A stretch of 64,000 nucleotides of DNA from Candidatus Symbiopectobacterium sp. NZEC151 (lineage in GTDB: Bacteria > Pseudomonadota > Gammaproteobacteria > Enterobacterales > Enterobacteriaceae). The stretch spans positions 248,001-312,000 of the forward strand of contig NZ_JAGFPE010000003.1 in NCBI RefSeq assembly GCF_025962655.1, given 5' to 3'. The first letter of the stretch is position 1. Each line of letters starts with the position of its first letter. The notes beneath the pieces were generated by a model, which saw nothing but the letters and a program-made list of their open reading frames with translations, was not told the origin of the DNA and searched no databases. Below, piece by piece: positions 18,193 through 30,316 of this stretch. Position numbers and translations under genes: made by a program.

Positions 18193-18486
18193 ATGAATCT
18201 AAGCAACAAACAAAAACAGCACCTGAAAGGCTTGGCTCACCCGCTAAAACCGGTGGTTATGCTGGGTAATAATGGCCTTACCGAAGGTGTTCTGGCTGAA
18301 ATTGAACAATCGCTAGAACATCATGAGCTGATCAAAGTTAAAATTGCAACTGAAGATCGGGATACTAAGGCATTGATTGTTGAAGCCATTATCCGCGAAA
18401 CCGGTGCCTGCAACGTTCAGGTTATCGGCCATACGCTGGTGCTGTATCGCCCGTCAAAAGAACGTAAAATTGTGTTACCCAAGTAA
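18193..18486 (+). CDS. yhbY: Ribosome assembly RNA-binding protein YhbY
   Basis: The product has 97 residues, one CRS1-YhbY (CRM) RNA-binding domain with the conserved GNNGLTEGVLAEIEQSLEHHELIKVKI segment (the GxxG loop is near residue 25). In E. coli it associates with pre-50S ribosomal particles. It is transcribed alone, divergent from rlmE and convergent with greA, with a shared terminator downstream. Confidence 0.95.
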   Translation: MNLSNKQKQHLKGLAHPLKPVVMLGNNGLTEGVLAEIEQSLEHHELIKVKIATEDRDTKALIVEAIIRETGACNVQVIGHTLVLYRPSKERKIVLPK

Positions 18487-18544
18487 CCAACTATATCACC
18501 GTGTTTCACATTTAACGAAAAGGTGCCATGCCCGTTCGTTAGAG

Positions 18545-18566
18545 AAAAGGCCGCATGCGGCCTTTT
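18545..18566 (+). terminator. Bidirectional terminator between yhbY and greA
   Basis: AAAAGGCCGCATGCGGCCTTTT is a perfect palindrome with A and T tracts, placed between the convergent yhbY and greA genes. Confidence 0.9.
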
Positions 18567-18604
18567 GCTTTTCTTTACACAATTTGCCGATTTAATCGGC
18601 GAAA

Positions 18605-19081
18605 TTACAGATAGGCGACCTTCAGGATCTCATATTCGACCAGACCGCCGGGCGTTCTGATGGTCACGACATCATCCTGCTCTTTGCCAATCAGCCCACG
18701 GGCAATCGGTGAATTCACAGAAATCAGGTTTTGTTTGAAATCCGCTTCATCATCACCCACGATGCGATAGGTCTGTTCTTCTTCCGTATCCAGGTTCATC
18801 ACGGACACCGTTGAACCAAAAATGACGCGCCCATTGGCTGGCATTTTCGTCACATCAATCACTTGCGCATTGGACAACTTGGCTTCGATTTCCTGAATGC
18901 GACCTTCGCAAAAGCCCTGCTGCTCGCGCGCCGCATGGTATTCAGCATTCTCTTTCAGATCGCCGTGTTCGCGGGCATCAGCAATCGCCGCAATGATTTC
19001 CGGACGGCGAGTGCCTTTCAAGAATTCTAGCTCTTCACGTAGTTTTTCTGCACCACGCAATGTCATCGGAAATTGTTTCAT
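18605..19081 (-). CDS. greA: Transcription elongation factor GreA
   Basis: The product has 158 residues, exactly the E. coli length. GreA rescues backtracked RNA polymerase by stimulating transcript cleavage. The N-terminal coiled coil has the catalytic acidic tip ([20 protein letters not shown]); the C-terminal FKBP-like domain contains [20 protein letters not shown]. The start [20 protein letters not shown] is conserved. The 250-bp gap to dacB holds the divergent promoters. Confidence 0.98.
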   Translation of the reverse strand: MKQFPMTLRGAEKLREELEFLKGTRRPEIIAAIADAREHGDLKENAEYHAAREQQGFCEGRIQEIEAKLSNAQVIDVTKMPANGRVIFGSTVSVMNLDTEEEQTYRIVGDDEADFKQNLISVNSPIARGLIGKEQDDVVTIRTPGGLVEYEILKVAYL

Positions 19082-19341
19082 ATCTTCAAACCTCTAAGAA
19101 ACTTGTAAGACGTTCATTATCGTCATCCTGACGCTTCAACGAACGATGCGACAGACGGTCGGTATGCCAGCGCTCCCTGGCGATAAACAAAAGTAACCTG
19201 ACCCGGAACAAGGTTTCAGGTCAGGAACGATTTTGCATTTTGATACGTATTTTAACCCAGAGTTCCATAAGGGTCATCGTTTACTTTAGACCGCATTGCG
19301 CCGTAGTATGACCCCACGTTACCCTGTTGTAAGCTGAGATT

Positions 19342-20790
19342 ATGCGTTTTTTATCGACTTTTTCCGGACTTGCCTGCGCGGTTATGCTACAGAGTTCTGT
19401 ACTACCGGCTCACGCAGCAAGCATTAACGATCACATTCAATACCTGCCGGATGGCGCTAATTTGGCGTTTTTGGCGCAAAAAGTAGGTGCCAGTAGTCCC
19501 GCAGTGGCTTACAACAGCGAACAAATGGCATTACCCGCCAGTACCCAAAAAGTGTTGACGGCGTTAGCCGCTTTGCTACAGCTAGGTCCAGATTACCGTT
19601 TCGTCACCACGCTGGAAAGTCATGGCGCAGTAAGTGGTGGAAAATTGAACGGTAATTTGGTGGTACGCTTTAGCGGCGACCCTACGCTGAAGCGCCAGCA
19701 GATCCGTAATATGATCGCCGAATTGAAAAAACGCGGCGTACAAAGCATCTCTGGTGACGTGATCATCGATACCTCGGTGTTCTCCAGCCACGACAAAGCT
19801 CCCGGCTGGCCGTGGAACGACATGACACAGTGCTTTAGCGCACCGCCGGGCGCTGCCATTGTCGATCGCAACTGTTTCTCCGTCTCCCTCTACAGCGCCC
19901 CTAAAGCGGGTGACAACGCGTTTATTCGCGTTGCCTCCTACTACCCGGTCCAGATGTTCAGCGAAGTGCGTACGTTAGCCAAGGGCGCTTCTGACGCGCA
20001 ATATTGCGAACTGGACGTGGTGCCGGGCGAATTAAACCGTTTCACACTGACCGGCTGTCTGATGCAACGCGCCGAACCGCTGCCGCTGGCGTTTGCGATT
20101 CAGGATGGTGCCAGCTACGCCGGTGCCATCGTTAAAGATGAGCTGTTACAAGCGGATATCCGTATCACCGGCAGCTTACGTCGCCAAACGCTGTCAACCC
20201 CTGCGGGCACCGTGCTGGCTCAGACGCAATCCGCCCCGCTGCATGACCTTCTCACCATCATGCTGAAAAAATCAGACAACATGATTGCAGATACGGTTTT
20301 TCGCACCATCGGGCACGAGCGCTTTAGCGTGCCAGGCACCTGGCGCGCCGGAGCCGATGCGGTGCGTCAGGTGCTGCGGCAAAAAGCGGGCGTCAATCTG
20401 GACAACAGCATTGTGGTTGATGGCTCTGGCCTGTCGCGCCATAACCTGATTTCACCCGCCACCATGATGCAGGCGCTGCAATACATTGCTCAGCACGATA
20501 ACGAATTGAAGTTCATCGAGATGCTGCCTCTGGCGGGTTACAACGGCACCTTACAATACCGTGCCGGGCTGCATGAAGCCGGTGTAGACGGCAAGGTTTC
20601 CGCGAAAACCGGTGCGCTGCAAGGGGTGTATAACCTCGCAGGCTTTATCACCACGGCCAGCGGCCAGCGCATGGCTTTCGTGCAATTCCTGTCGGGCTAT
20701 GCGGTGCCGCCTGAAGATCAGCGTGCGCGCCGTGTGCCGCTGGCGCGCTTTGAAAGCCGTCTGTACAAAGATCTTTATCAGAGCAATTGA
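19342..20790 (+). CDS. dacB: D-alanyl-D-alanine carboxypeptidase/endopeptidase PBP4
   Basis: The product has 482 residues (E. coli DacB 477). This periplasmic class C penicillin-binding protein trims and cross-link-cleaves peptidoglycan. A signal peptide covers residues 1-26 (ends LPAHAA). The active-site motifs are SxxK (PASTQKVL, Ser67-Lys70), SxN (KSDNMIAD) and KTG (SAKTGALQG), with the extra domain of this class between the first two. It is monocistronic and divergent from greA, as in E. coli. Confidence 0.97.
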   Translation: MRFLSTFSGLACAVMLQSSVLPAHAASINDHIQYLPDGANLAFLAQKVGASSPAVAYNSEQMALPASTQKVLTALAALLQLGPDYRFVTTLESHGAVSGGKLNGNLVVRFSGDPTLKRQQIRNMIAELKKRGVQSISGDVIIDTSVFSSHDKAPGWPWNDMTQCFSAPPGAAIVDRNCFSVSLYSAPKAGDNAFIRVASYYPVQMFSEVRTLAKGASDAQYCELDVVPGELNRFTLTGCLMQRAEPLPLAFAIQDGASYAGAIVKDELLQADIRITGSLRRQTLSTPAGTVLAQTQSAPLHDLLTIMLKKSDNMIADTVFRTIGHERFSVPGTWRAGADAVRQVLRQKAGVNLDNSIVVDGSGLSRHNLISPATMMQALQYIAQHDNELKFIEMLPLAGYNGTLQYRAGLHEAGVDGKVSAKTGALQGVYNLAGFITTASGQRMAFVQFLSGYAVPPEDQRARRVPLARFESRLYKDLYQSN

Positions 20791-20794
20791 GGTA

Positions 20795-20826
20795 AAAAAA
20801 AGCACGATCCCCAAAAGGGATCGTGC
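20795..20826 (-). terminator. Terminator of obgE (minus strand)
   Basis: GCACGATCCC (20802-20811) pairs with GGGATCGTGC (20817-20826). Read on the minus strand it is followed by eight T residues. A second hairpin, ATCCTCC/GGAGGAT around 20847-20866, lies between it and the obgE stop. Confidence 0.85.
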
Positions 20827-20878
20827 CTGATGTCGTGCCAGCAACATCCTCCGTCACCGGAGGATCGTAGCCTGAGAA

Positions 20879-22051
<1,173 letters not shown>

Positions 22052-22301
22052 TTACTCTCTCCGCAACAACCTATAGAGATCACCATCATCAGACGCCATG
22101 CATCAGGACATTGTCGGTTCTCTTTGGCGTGATGCTTTCATGGCATGACGCGTGAATAACCGCCGCGCATCATGCAAAAAACGGAACGTAACAGAACCCA
22201 CCTCGCAAGGGAGCGGCATTGTACCCGCTTCCCGCGTTGATTTCATCTGTATTAAAAATAAACAGCGCACACAACCTTCGATAGCATCAGGCTACCGCAC
22301 G

Positions 22302-23261
22302 TTACTTTGGCACCGGTATGACAGTATCGCGTTTTCTTCCCGGAAAAAAACGGTGCCCAATCGCGGAAAACATCGCCCCGGAGACCACCACAAACGCCCC
22401 GATATAACCCACAAGATTTAATGCCGGTGTAGCAAAATAGAGCGGCCACAGGATGGACAGCAGATCAGAAAACAGCAGCGTAAACAGTGGTGTCAGCGTA
22501 ATAATGGCGCTCACCTGCGCCGCCTGCCAGCGCGCCATCGCCTCGGCCAATGCCCCATAGCCAATCAGGGTATTCACACCGCAGAAAAGCAGGCAAATCA
22601 ACTGCCAGCGGGTAAGCTGAAAAATCGCCTCAGGATGCGCCCACGGCGAAATCCCCAGCCCACACAGGACATACAGCAGCAGCAAGATCTGTTGTGACGA
22701 CAAGCGGCGTAGTAATACTTTTTGCGCCACGCCGTAGCTCACCCACACCGCAGCGGCCCCCATTCCCAATAACACGCCGAGGGTGTAATCCGTCAGTCGA
22801 GTAAAAATTTCAATCAGACTGGCATTGAAGAACAGCAGCATACCGCACAGCAACATCGCAACACCGATAATCTGCGTGCCGCGCATTTTTTCTTTCAGAA
22901 CAAGCACGCTGGCGAACATCATTCCCACCGGGGAAAGCTGCCCAATCACTTGCGATGTGGTCGGGCTTAAAAACTTGAGTGAGGAGCTGAACAGCACAAA
23001 GTTACCCAGCAACCCGCCAGTGGCAATCAACAACAGCACCCACCAGCGCCGATGGCGAAAAAGACGCAGCGGCGGCAGTTGACCACGAGAGAAAAGAATG
23101 ATCCCCAGCCCTATCGAGGCAATAAAAAACCGATACCACACCACAGTATAGGGCTCCATGACAACAAGCACCTGCTTCATGGCAATGGGCAATGCACCCC
23201 AGCATACTGCCGCCGTCAAGGCCAGGCTCAGCCCGATGCCAGCCTGCTGTTTCGTCTGCAT
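22302..23261 (-). CDS. yhbE: EamA/DMT-family inner-membrane transporter YhbE
   Basis: The product has 319 residues and about ten hydrophobic segments arranged as two EamA repeats (the first begins SLALTAAVCWGALPIAMKQV, the second LGVLLGMGAAAVWVSYGVAQ). The family exports or imports small metabolites; the substrate of YhbE is unknown to me. Position between rpmA and obgE is the conserved enterobacterial one. A terminator separates it from rpmA, so its expression may depend on readthrough or a local promoter. Confidence 0.92.
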   Translation of the reverse strand: MQTKQQAGIGLSLALTAAVCWGALPIAMKQVLVVMEPYTVVWYRFFIASIGLGIILFSRGQLPPLRLFRHRRWWVLLLIATGGLLGNFVLFSSSLKFLSPTTSQVIGQLSPVGMMFASVLVLKEKMRGTQIIGVAMLLCGMLLFFNASLIEIFTRLTDYTLGVLLGMGAAAVWVSYGVAQKVLLRRLSSQQILLLLYVLCGLGISPWAHPEAIFQLTRWQLICLLFCGVNTLIGYGALAEAMARWQAAQVSAIITLTPLFTLLFSDLLSILWPLYFATPALNLVGYIGAFVVVSGAMFSAIGHRFFPGRKRDTVIPVPK

Positions 23262-23305
23262 GGTTCTCTCAGTGTGTTGCGGGTGGTGAAGGGATATGGA
23301 AATGT

Positions 23306-23335
23306 AAAAAGCCCCGCAATAAATTGCGGGGCTTT
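23306..23335 (-). terminator. Terminator after rpmA
   Basis: On the minus strand GCCCCGCAAT pairs with ATTGCGGGGC and is followed by TTTTT. It lies 27 bases past the rpmA stop and would end the ribosomal-protein transcript before yhbE. Confidence 0.9.
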
Positions 23336-23361
23336 ATATCTGTCAGACCTGACGCGAAAAA

Positions 23362-23619
<258 letters not shown>

Positions 23620-23639
23620 TTAATCCGCTCTCCTAAGTC

Positions 23640-23996
<357 letters not shown>

Positions 23997-24204
23997 CTAT
24001 AAATATTCACAATAGGGCGCGAATTCTACGCAAAAAACCTACCGATGACAAGTGCAGATTCGAGAGAATTGAAGAAAAAGAGTACAGGTTCTTCACAGCC
24101 ATTTATCTGTGTCATTTTTCAAGTACAATCAGTCCACAATAACCATCGAAGCCGGTATAGAACCGACCCTAACCACGGCGTACAGAAAAAGCACTGGCAC
24201 AGAT

Positions 24205-25176
24205 ATGAATCTAGAACAGATCACAGCATTAGCTGCCCATGATATGAACGACGTCAATGGCGTTATTCTGGCACAACTCAATTCCGATGTTGTACTTATC
24301 AACCAGATTGGCAATTACATTATCGGTGGTGGCGGGAAGCGTATTCGTCCCATGATAGCCGTACTGGCCGCCCGCGCGCTGGCTTATCAAGGTGATAAAC
24401 ATGTCACGGTCGCCGCACTGATTGAATTTATCCACACCGCCACGCTGCTGCATGACGATGTGGTGGATGAATCGGATATGCGTCGTGGCAAGGAAACAGC
24501 CAATGCCGCCTTCGGCAATGCGGCCAGTGTACTGGTTGGGGATTTCATCTATACGCGCGCGTTCCAGATGATGACCAGCCTGGGCTCGCTGCGCGTGCTG
24601 GCGTTGATGTCTGAAGCGGTCAACGTCATCGCTGAAGGAGAAGTGCTGCAACTGATGAACTGTAACGATCCGGATATCACCGAAGAGAGTTACATGCGTG
24701 TCATCTACAGTAAGACGGCGCGCCTGTTCGAAGCCGCAGCGCAGGCCTCCGGGATCTTGGCAGGCGCCACCGACGAGCAGGAAAAAGCGTTACAGGAGTA
24801 TGGGCGTTTTCTCGGTACGGCATTCCAATTGATTGACGATCTGCTGGATTACAGTGCCGACGGTAAAACCTTAGGCAAAAATACCGGTGACGACCTGAAC
24901 GAAGGCAAACCGACCCTGCCGCTGTTACACGCTATGCGTAACGGTAATAGTGAGCAATGTGCGATGATCCGCAAGGCGATCGAGGAGGGCAATGGTCGCC
25001 ATCTGCTGGAACCAGTGCTTGCCGCCATGCAGCAGTGCGGCTCGCTGGAATACACCCGGCAGCGTGCAGAGCAAGAGGCGGATAAAGCGATTTCCGCGCT
25101 TCAAGCGCTGCCGCCGACCCCTTTCCGTGAGGCACTGGTAGGTCTGGCACATATTGCCGTTCAACGCGATTATTAA
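24205..25176 (+). CDS. ispB: Octaprenyl diphosphate synthase
   Basis: The product has 323 residues, the E. coli length. The enzyme builds the C40 side chain of ubiquinone and menaquinone from FPP and IPP. The two aspartate-rich motifs of trans-prenyl transferases are LLHDDVVDESDMRRG and LIDDLLDYSAD; GGGKRIRP binds IPP. I start at MNLEQITAL (24205), where homology begins; an upstream in-frame ATG at 24109 adds 32 unrelated residues. It is divergent from rplU, as in E. coli. Confidence 0.97.
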   Translation: MNLEQITALAAHDMNDVNGVILAQLNSDVVLINQIGNYIIGGGGKRIRPMIAVLAARALAYQGDKHVTVAALIEFIHTATLLHDDVVDESDMRRGKETANAAFGNAASVLVGDFIYTRAFQMMTSLGSLRVLALMSEAVNVIAEGEVLQLMNCNDPDITEESYMRVIYSKTARLFEAAAQASGILAGATDEQEKALQEYGRFLGTAFQLIDDLLDYSADGKTLGKNTGDDLNEGKPTLPLLHAMRNGNSEQCAMIRKAIEEGNGRHLLEPVLAAMQQCGSLEYTRQRAEQEADKAISALQALPPTPFREALVGLAHIAVQRDY

Positions 25177-25188
25177 TGCGTCCGTGCG

Positions 25189-25572
25189 CTATGTTGTCGC
25201 TGCGTTGGGATCGCTCGCGATCTCGAGGCGTGACAACATGGCAATCGCCCCTTCACGCAGCACAAAATCGATCAACGCCTCCTGTTCACTGACGGAGAGT
25301 TTTTCAAATATCTGAATCCAGGAAGCCAACAGCGGCTTGGCAAGCGTCGTATAGGTCGGCGGTGACATTTCCGTCATTTCACGAATCTGGAGCCGTTTGC
25401 GCACTTCCTGCGGTAAACTCTCTCGCGCATATTCAACGGCTCGCCCTTGCACCCCTTTTCGTTTACGTTTTTCCCAGCCCTCTTCTCTGGCGCGTTTGTT
25501 AAGGCCCTGTCTCGATTTTGGCAAACCTGCAATGCCCAGTAGCTCCTGGGGCGTCAACCATGCTTTTTCCAT
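25189..25572 (-). CDS. Mu-type DNA-binding regulator, paralogue A
   Basis: The product has 127 residues. GGAGG lies 9 bases before the ATG at 25572; the earlier in-frame ATG at 25581 touches GGAGG and is too close. Residues 1-65 match the Mu transposase/repressor-type winged-helix DNA-binding domain: WLTPQELLGIAGLPKSRQG, NKRAREEGWEKR, KGVQGRAVEY, SLPQEVRKRL. The C-terminal half is helical (SWIQIFEKLSVSEQEALIDF). No transposase or integrase domain is present, so this is a stand-alone regulator or a domesticated phage protein. It is convergent with ispB, 12 bases away. It shares its whole plan with paralogue B next door. Confidence 0.8.
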   Translation of the reverse strand: MEKAWLTPQELLGIAGLPKSRQGLNKRAREEGWEKRKRKGVQGRAVEYARESLPQEVRKRLQIREMTEMSPPTYTTLAKPLLASWIQIFEKLSVSEQEALIDFVLREGAIAMLSRLEIASDPNAATT

Positions 25573-25643
25573 TCGCAACATCCTCCATAAACGGCATTAA
25601 CGCACGCCAAGGTGATGGCCGATGACCCATACCATTACCTTGG

Positions 25644-25706
25644 TTTCCAATAATGAAAATATAAACAACAATTCATTTCCTAATAACAAGTAATCGTTAC
25701 CGATTA
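25644..25706. promoter_or_regulatory. Candidate operator region upstream of paralogue A
   Basis: TTTCCAATAA (25644) and TTTCCTAATAA (25676) recur in the promoter of paralogue B, and TAATCG-TTAC-CGATTA (25691-25706) is a 6-bp-arm palindrome. The region lies upstream of the paralogue A start on the minus strand. A role as shared operator is inferred. Confidence 0.4.
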
Positions 25707-25838
25707 AATTAGCGATTAGGTGTTATATATTGGACTAAAACGCACACTAACGTTGAAACGGGAACTGAACAAAGAAGGGAAAAAAGTGGCAGGTCAGCGG
25801 GGCGTACACCATCCGCAAAAGAGGGCATCCGTACAGGT

Positions 25839-26225
25839 TCAGACAGCGGATGGATCACCAGGGGCTGCATCAACTGACGATGAAATCCGCAACTGAGACA
25901 ACACAGAGGCCATACCGTGGCGCAAGATATGCGCGACCAGCGCTTCTCTTTCTTGCTCAGAGCACTGCTGATAGATCTGAATCCAGACGGCCAGCATATC
26001 GGCCTGGCGCACTGCGTAGGATGAAGGGGTTTCTTGCAGTGAAAGCGAATGCTGCACCGGTTCTGGCAGGCTATAAAGGGAATATTCAACGCCGCGCCCT
26101 TGAACGCCTTTATGAGGGCGCTTTTCCCAACCGTCTTCGCGAGCGCGTTTGTTTACGCCTTGCCGTGTTTTAGGCAATCCCGCCATCCCCAGCAATTCAG
26201 CAGTGGTGAACCACTCTTTTTTCAT
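25839..26225 (-). CDS. Mu-type DNA-binding regulator, paralogue B
   Basis: The product has 128 residues, starting at ATG 26225 with AAAGG 5 bases upstream. The N-terminal domain is very close to paralogue A (WFTTAELLGMAGLPKTRQGVNKRAREDGWEKR, KGVQGRGVEY), as is the helical C-terminal part (VWIQIYQQCSEQEREALVAHILRHG). It is a Mu-type winged-helix DNA-binding protein without catalytic domains. It is divergent from sfsB, itself a Ner-like (Mu) regulator, so the three genes form a cluster of phage-type DNA-binding proteins. They probably derive from a tandem duplication; regulation of one another is plausible but unproven. Confidence 0.8.
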   Translation of the reverse strand: MKKEWFTTAELLGMAGLPKTRQGVNKRAREDGWEKRPHKGVQGRGVEYSLYSLPEPVQHSLSLQETPSSYAVRQADMLAVWIQIYQQCSEQEREALVAHILRHGMASVLSQLRISSSVDAAPGDPSAV

Positions 26226-26269
26226 AGCCTTTCATCCTGATAGTGCGATGCATTACAAAATTTAATTTA

Positions 26270-26323
26270 TTAGGAAAAACGTTAAGGAAATTATTGGAAA
26301 TATCATGTTATATTTTTTCCTAA
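26270..26323. promoter_or_regulatory. Inverted-repeat operator candidate between paralogue B and sfsB
   Basis: TTAGGAAAAA (26270-26279) and TTTTTCCTAA (26314-26323) form a 10-bp inverted repeat; TTATTGGAAA (26291-26300) between them is the reverse complement of the motif at 25644. The repeats sit in the divergent promoter region and resemble autoregulatory sites. Confidence 0.45.
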
Positions 26324-26409
26324 TTCCGTTCACGCATTCCATGCGTTTAACTGACGAGCGTTATTTATACCACCAATGGACCATTATCTTGTAGCAAGAA
26401 GGAAAGATT

Positions 26410-26691
26410 ATGAGCGCAAGGAAACACGACTGGCACCCTGCCGATATCATTGCCGCACTCCGTAAAAAAGGCACCACGCTGGCGGCGGTCTCACGAGAAG
26501 CGGGGTTAAGCTCTTCCACCCTGGCCAATGCGATATCACGCCCCTGGCCCAAGGGTGAATGGCTCATCGCCGAGGCAATCAACATTCACCCTGCTGAAAT
26601 CTGGCCCAGCCGTTACTACGATCCGAAAACTAATATGCTGATTGATAGGAAAAAACTTATCCGACGTGACGATCCTGACCCAAAACCCTGA
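26410..26691 (+). CDS. sfsB: Ner-like transcriptional regulator SfsB (Nlp)
   Basis: The product has 93 residues, one Ner-type helix-turn-helix domain: DWHPADIIAALRKKGTTLAAVSREAGLSSSTLANAI, followed by WPKGEWLIAEAINIHPAEIWPSRY. The E. coli homologue lies next to ispB and stimulates maltose genes when overproduced. AAGGAAAG precedes the ATG. Here it is separated from ispB by the two Mu-type regulators and followed by mdh in the opposite direction, unlike the murA neighbour in E. coli. Confidence 0.9.
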   Translation: MSARKHDWHPADIIAALRKKGTTLAAVSREAGLSSSTLANAISRPWPKGEWLIAEAINIHPAEIWPSRYYDPKTNMLIDRKKLIRRDDPDPKP

Positions 26692-26694
26692 TAC

Positions 26695-26722
26695 AAAAAA
26701 GCCGGAGCACCTTCTCTCCGGC
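26695..26722 (-). terminator. Terminator of mdh (minus strand)
   Basis: GCCGGAG (26701-26707) pairs with CTCCGGC (26716-26722); on the minus strand it is followed by TTTTTT. It lies between the convergent sfsB and mdh genes and can serve both. Confidence 0.88.
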
Positions 26723-26748
26723 TTATTGCGATCTGGTTTAGACACCAA

Positions 26749-27699
26749 TTAACCGCGTGCTGAGCCACTCACAAAGGATTCGCCCAATTCGATATCCTGT
26801 TTCAGGGTGCCCAGCATGTTATCCAGAGCCTGTTTTTCAAACGGGCTCAGTGCGCCAATCGACTTACGTTCAACGATGCCGGATTTGCCCAGCAACAGCG
26901 GCTGTGCGAAGAAGCGGGCATGCTCGCCGTCACCTTCCACATAGGCACATTCCACCACGCCCTCGTCACCTCGCAGAGCGCGTACCAGAGACAGCCCAAA
27001 ACGCGCCGCCGCCTGGCCCATGGAGAGGGTTGCCGATCCGCCACCGGCCTTGGCTTCCACCACTTCCGTGCCCGCATTCTGGATACGCTTGGTCAGATCC
27101 GCCACTTCCTGCTCGCTGAATGTTACGCCAGGGATTTGCGACAACAGGGGCAGGATCGTCACCCCAGAGTGTCCACCAATCACCGGGACTTCAACCTCTT
27201 GCGGCAGTTTGCCTTTCAGTTCCGCCACAAAGGTGTTGGAGCGGATAATATCCAGCGTGGTTACGCCAAACAGCTTGTTCTTGTCGTACACACCGGCTTT
27301 TTTCAGTACGTCCGCGGCAATCGCCACCGTGGTGTTGACCGGGTTGGTAATGATACCAATGCAGGCTTTCGGGCTGGTGCGAGCGATCTGTTCAACCAGA
27401 TTACGTACGATCCCCGCATTCACGTTGAACAGGTCGGAACGGTCCATGCCCGGCTTGCGAGCGACACCGGCCGAGATCAGAACGATATCCGCGCCGACCA
27501 GCGCAGGGGTAGCGTCTTCACCGCAAAAGCCTTTGATGGATACTGCTGTAGGGATATGGCTCAGATCAACGGCGACGCCCGGCGTTACCGGTGCAATGTC
27601 ATAAAGAGATAATTCTGAACCTGAAGGAAGCTGGGTTTTGAGCAGGAGCGCGAGAGCCTGACCGATACCGCCTGCTGCTCCGAGAACTGCAACTTTCAT
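26749..27699 (-). CDS. mdh: Malate dehydrogenase
   Basis: The product has 316 residues (E. coli 312). It oxidises malate to oxaloacetate with NAD in the TCA cycle. The Rossmann motif [13 protein letters not shown] starts the protein; the substrate loop [19 protein letters not shown] and the catalytic histidine in [14 protein letters not shown] are intact. The ATG at 27699 has AAGGAG upstream and begins at the conserved MKVAVLG; a longer frame to 27756 is not supported. It is divergent from argR, the conserved pair. Confidence 0.98.
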   Translation of the reverse strand: MKVAVLGAAGGIGQALALLLKTQLPSGSELSLYDIAPVTPGVAVDLSHIPTAVSIKGFCGEDATPALVGADIVLISAGVARKPGMDRSDLFNVNAGIVRNLVEQIARTSPKACIGIITNPVNTTVAIAADVLKKAGVYDKNKLFGVTTLDIIRSNTFVAELKGKLPQEVEVPVIGGHSGVTILPLLSQIPGVTFSEQEVADLTKRIQNAGTEVVEAKAGGGSATLSMGQAAARFGLSLVRALRGDEGVVECAYVEGDGEHARFFAQPLLLGKSGIVERKSIGALSPFEKQALDNMLGTLKQDIELGESFVSGSARG

Positions 27700-28655
<956 letters not shown>

Positions 28656-28686
28656 TGACCCGCGAGGGGCTGCTGATGCAGTGACT

Positions 28687-28712
28687 CACGCCAGATGAGG
28701 GTATCTGGCGTG
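28687..28712. terminator. Hairpin between convergent argR and tsaD
   Basis: CACGCCAGAT (28687-28696) pairs with ATCTGGCGTG (28703-28712). There is no T tract on either strand, so termination strength is uncertain. Confidence 0.5.
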
Positions 28713-28719
28713 GGTTGGG

Positions 28720-29733
28720 TCAAACGGCAGGCAATTCCGCCAATGGCCAACGTGGACGCACGCTCACGCCCAGTTCCTGACTTTCGTTGTGCAACAGCCT
28801 CACACTGCCCGCATAGGCAATCATCGCGCCATTATCAGTACAAAACTCAGGCCGCGCATAAAACACCGCCCCGCCCCGTTTGGCCATGATCTCTGTCAGG
28901 CGAGCGCGCAGCGTACGGTTGGCACTGACCCCGCCCGCCATCACCAGACGTTTAAAACCGGTCTCATCCAACGCTCGGCGACATTTTATCGCCAACGTAT
29001 CCACCACCGCATCTTCAAACGCGCGCGCAATATCTGCACGGGTTTGATCATCGTTGCCATTAGCGCGAATGGTATTGGCGGCAAAGGTTTTCAAACCGGA
29101 AAAGCTAAAATCCAGCCCTGGTCTGTCGGTCATTGGGCGAGGAAAGGTAAAACGTGTGGCATCTCCACCCTGTGCCAGTTTGGACAACATCGGGCCTCCT
29201 GGGTAATCCAGTCCCAGCAGCTTTGCCGTTTTGTCGAAGGCTTCACCGGCAGCATCGTCAACAGATTCGCCCAGCAAACGGTATTCACCGATGCCCGTGA
29301 CGCTGATGAGCTGCGTGTGGCCGCCTGAAACCAACAGCGCCACGAAGGGAAACGCCGGTGGATTCTCTTCCAGCATCGGGGCCAGCAAATGCCCTTCCAT
29401 GTGGTGAACCGGAATGGCCGGCACACCCCAGGCAAACGCCAACGCGCGCCCAACCGTCGCGCCGACCAGCAATGCGCCCACCAGCCCAGGACCGGCGGTA
29501 TAGGCCACGCCATCGATGTCCGATGCGGCCAGTCCTGCCTCTTTCAGGGCAGCCTGAATCAGGGGAACCGTTTTACGCACGTGATCGCGCGAGGCCAGTT
29601 CCGGCACGACACCGCCATAATCAGCATGTAGTTTTACCTGGCTATACAGTTGGTTAGCCAATAACCCGGCATCCGTGTCATAAATCGCCACCCCGGTTTC
29701 ATCACAGGAGGTTTCAATACCCAATATGCGCAT
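28720..29733 (-). CDS. tsaD: tRNA N6-adenosine threonylcarbamoyltransferase TsaD
   Basis: The product has 337 residues, the E. coli length. It transfers the threonylcarbamoyl group in t6A37 synthesis of ANN-decoding tRNAs with TsaB, TsaC and TsaE. ASKHA-fold landmarks are [19 protein letters not shown], the metal-binding HHMEGH (His111, His115), LVSGGHTQL and [11 protein letters not shown]. The start at 29733 is where homology begins; the frame extends 19 codons upstream without support. It is divergent from rpsU, as in E. coli. Confidence 0.97.
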   Translation of the reverse strand: MRILGIETSCDETGVAIYDTDAGLLANQLYSQVKLHADYGGVVPELASRDHVRKTVPLIQAALKEAGLAASDIDGVAYTAGPGLVGALLVGATVGRALAFAWGVPAIPVHHMEGHLLAPMLEENPPAFPFVALLVSGGHTQLISVTGIGEYRLLGESVDDAAGEAFDKTAKLLGLDYPGGPMLSKLAQGGDATRFTFPRPMTDRPGLDFSFSGLKTFAANTIRANGNDDQTRADIARAFEDAVVDTLAIKCRRALDETGFKRLVMAGGVSANRTLRARLTEIMAKRGGAVFYARPEFCTDNGAMIAYAGSVRLLHNESQELGVSVRPRWPLAELPAV

Positions 29734-29951
29734 CGTTCTACCTAACATTCGTTGCCACGCAAGCCGACATCCACTTGCCACTTGCTTCATACAACAGATA
29801 GTCTACCATTAACGGTTTGGATTTTCTGCTCTGCGTGCGCGTTGGGTGTTTTATGATCGCCGCAATGCTTTACAAGCGCATCACGTTTGCAGTAGAATTC
29901 CGCACCATTTTGAAAAGGCTGGCACAAGGCCAGCACATACCGAATTATTAA

Positions 29952-30179
<228 letters not shown>

Positions 30180-30240
30180 TTTCTGGAGGCCTGGCCTCCA
30201 CCGCGTGATTAATCCGCAGACTTAGCAGTTGCATACGAAG

Positions 30241-30267
30241 GCCGTGCTTTCCGAAAGGAAGCGCGGC
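30241..30267 (+). terminator. Partial terminator between rpsU and dnaG
   Basis: GCCGTGCTTTCC, loop GAAA, GGAAGCGCGGC form an imperfect stem followed by TTGTTGT. A leaky terminator at this place sets the low DnaG level relative to S21 in E. coli; the equivalent role here is inferred. Confidence 0.65.
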
Positions 30268-30316
30268 TTGTTGTCGTTTATAAGCTATCGTTTATTTGTA
30301 TTAAAAACAGGGGCTT

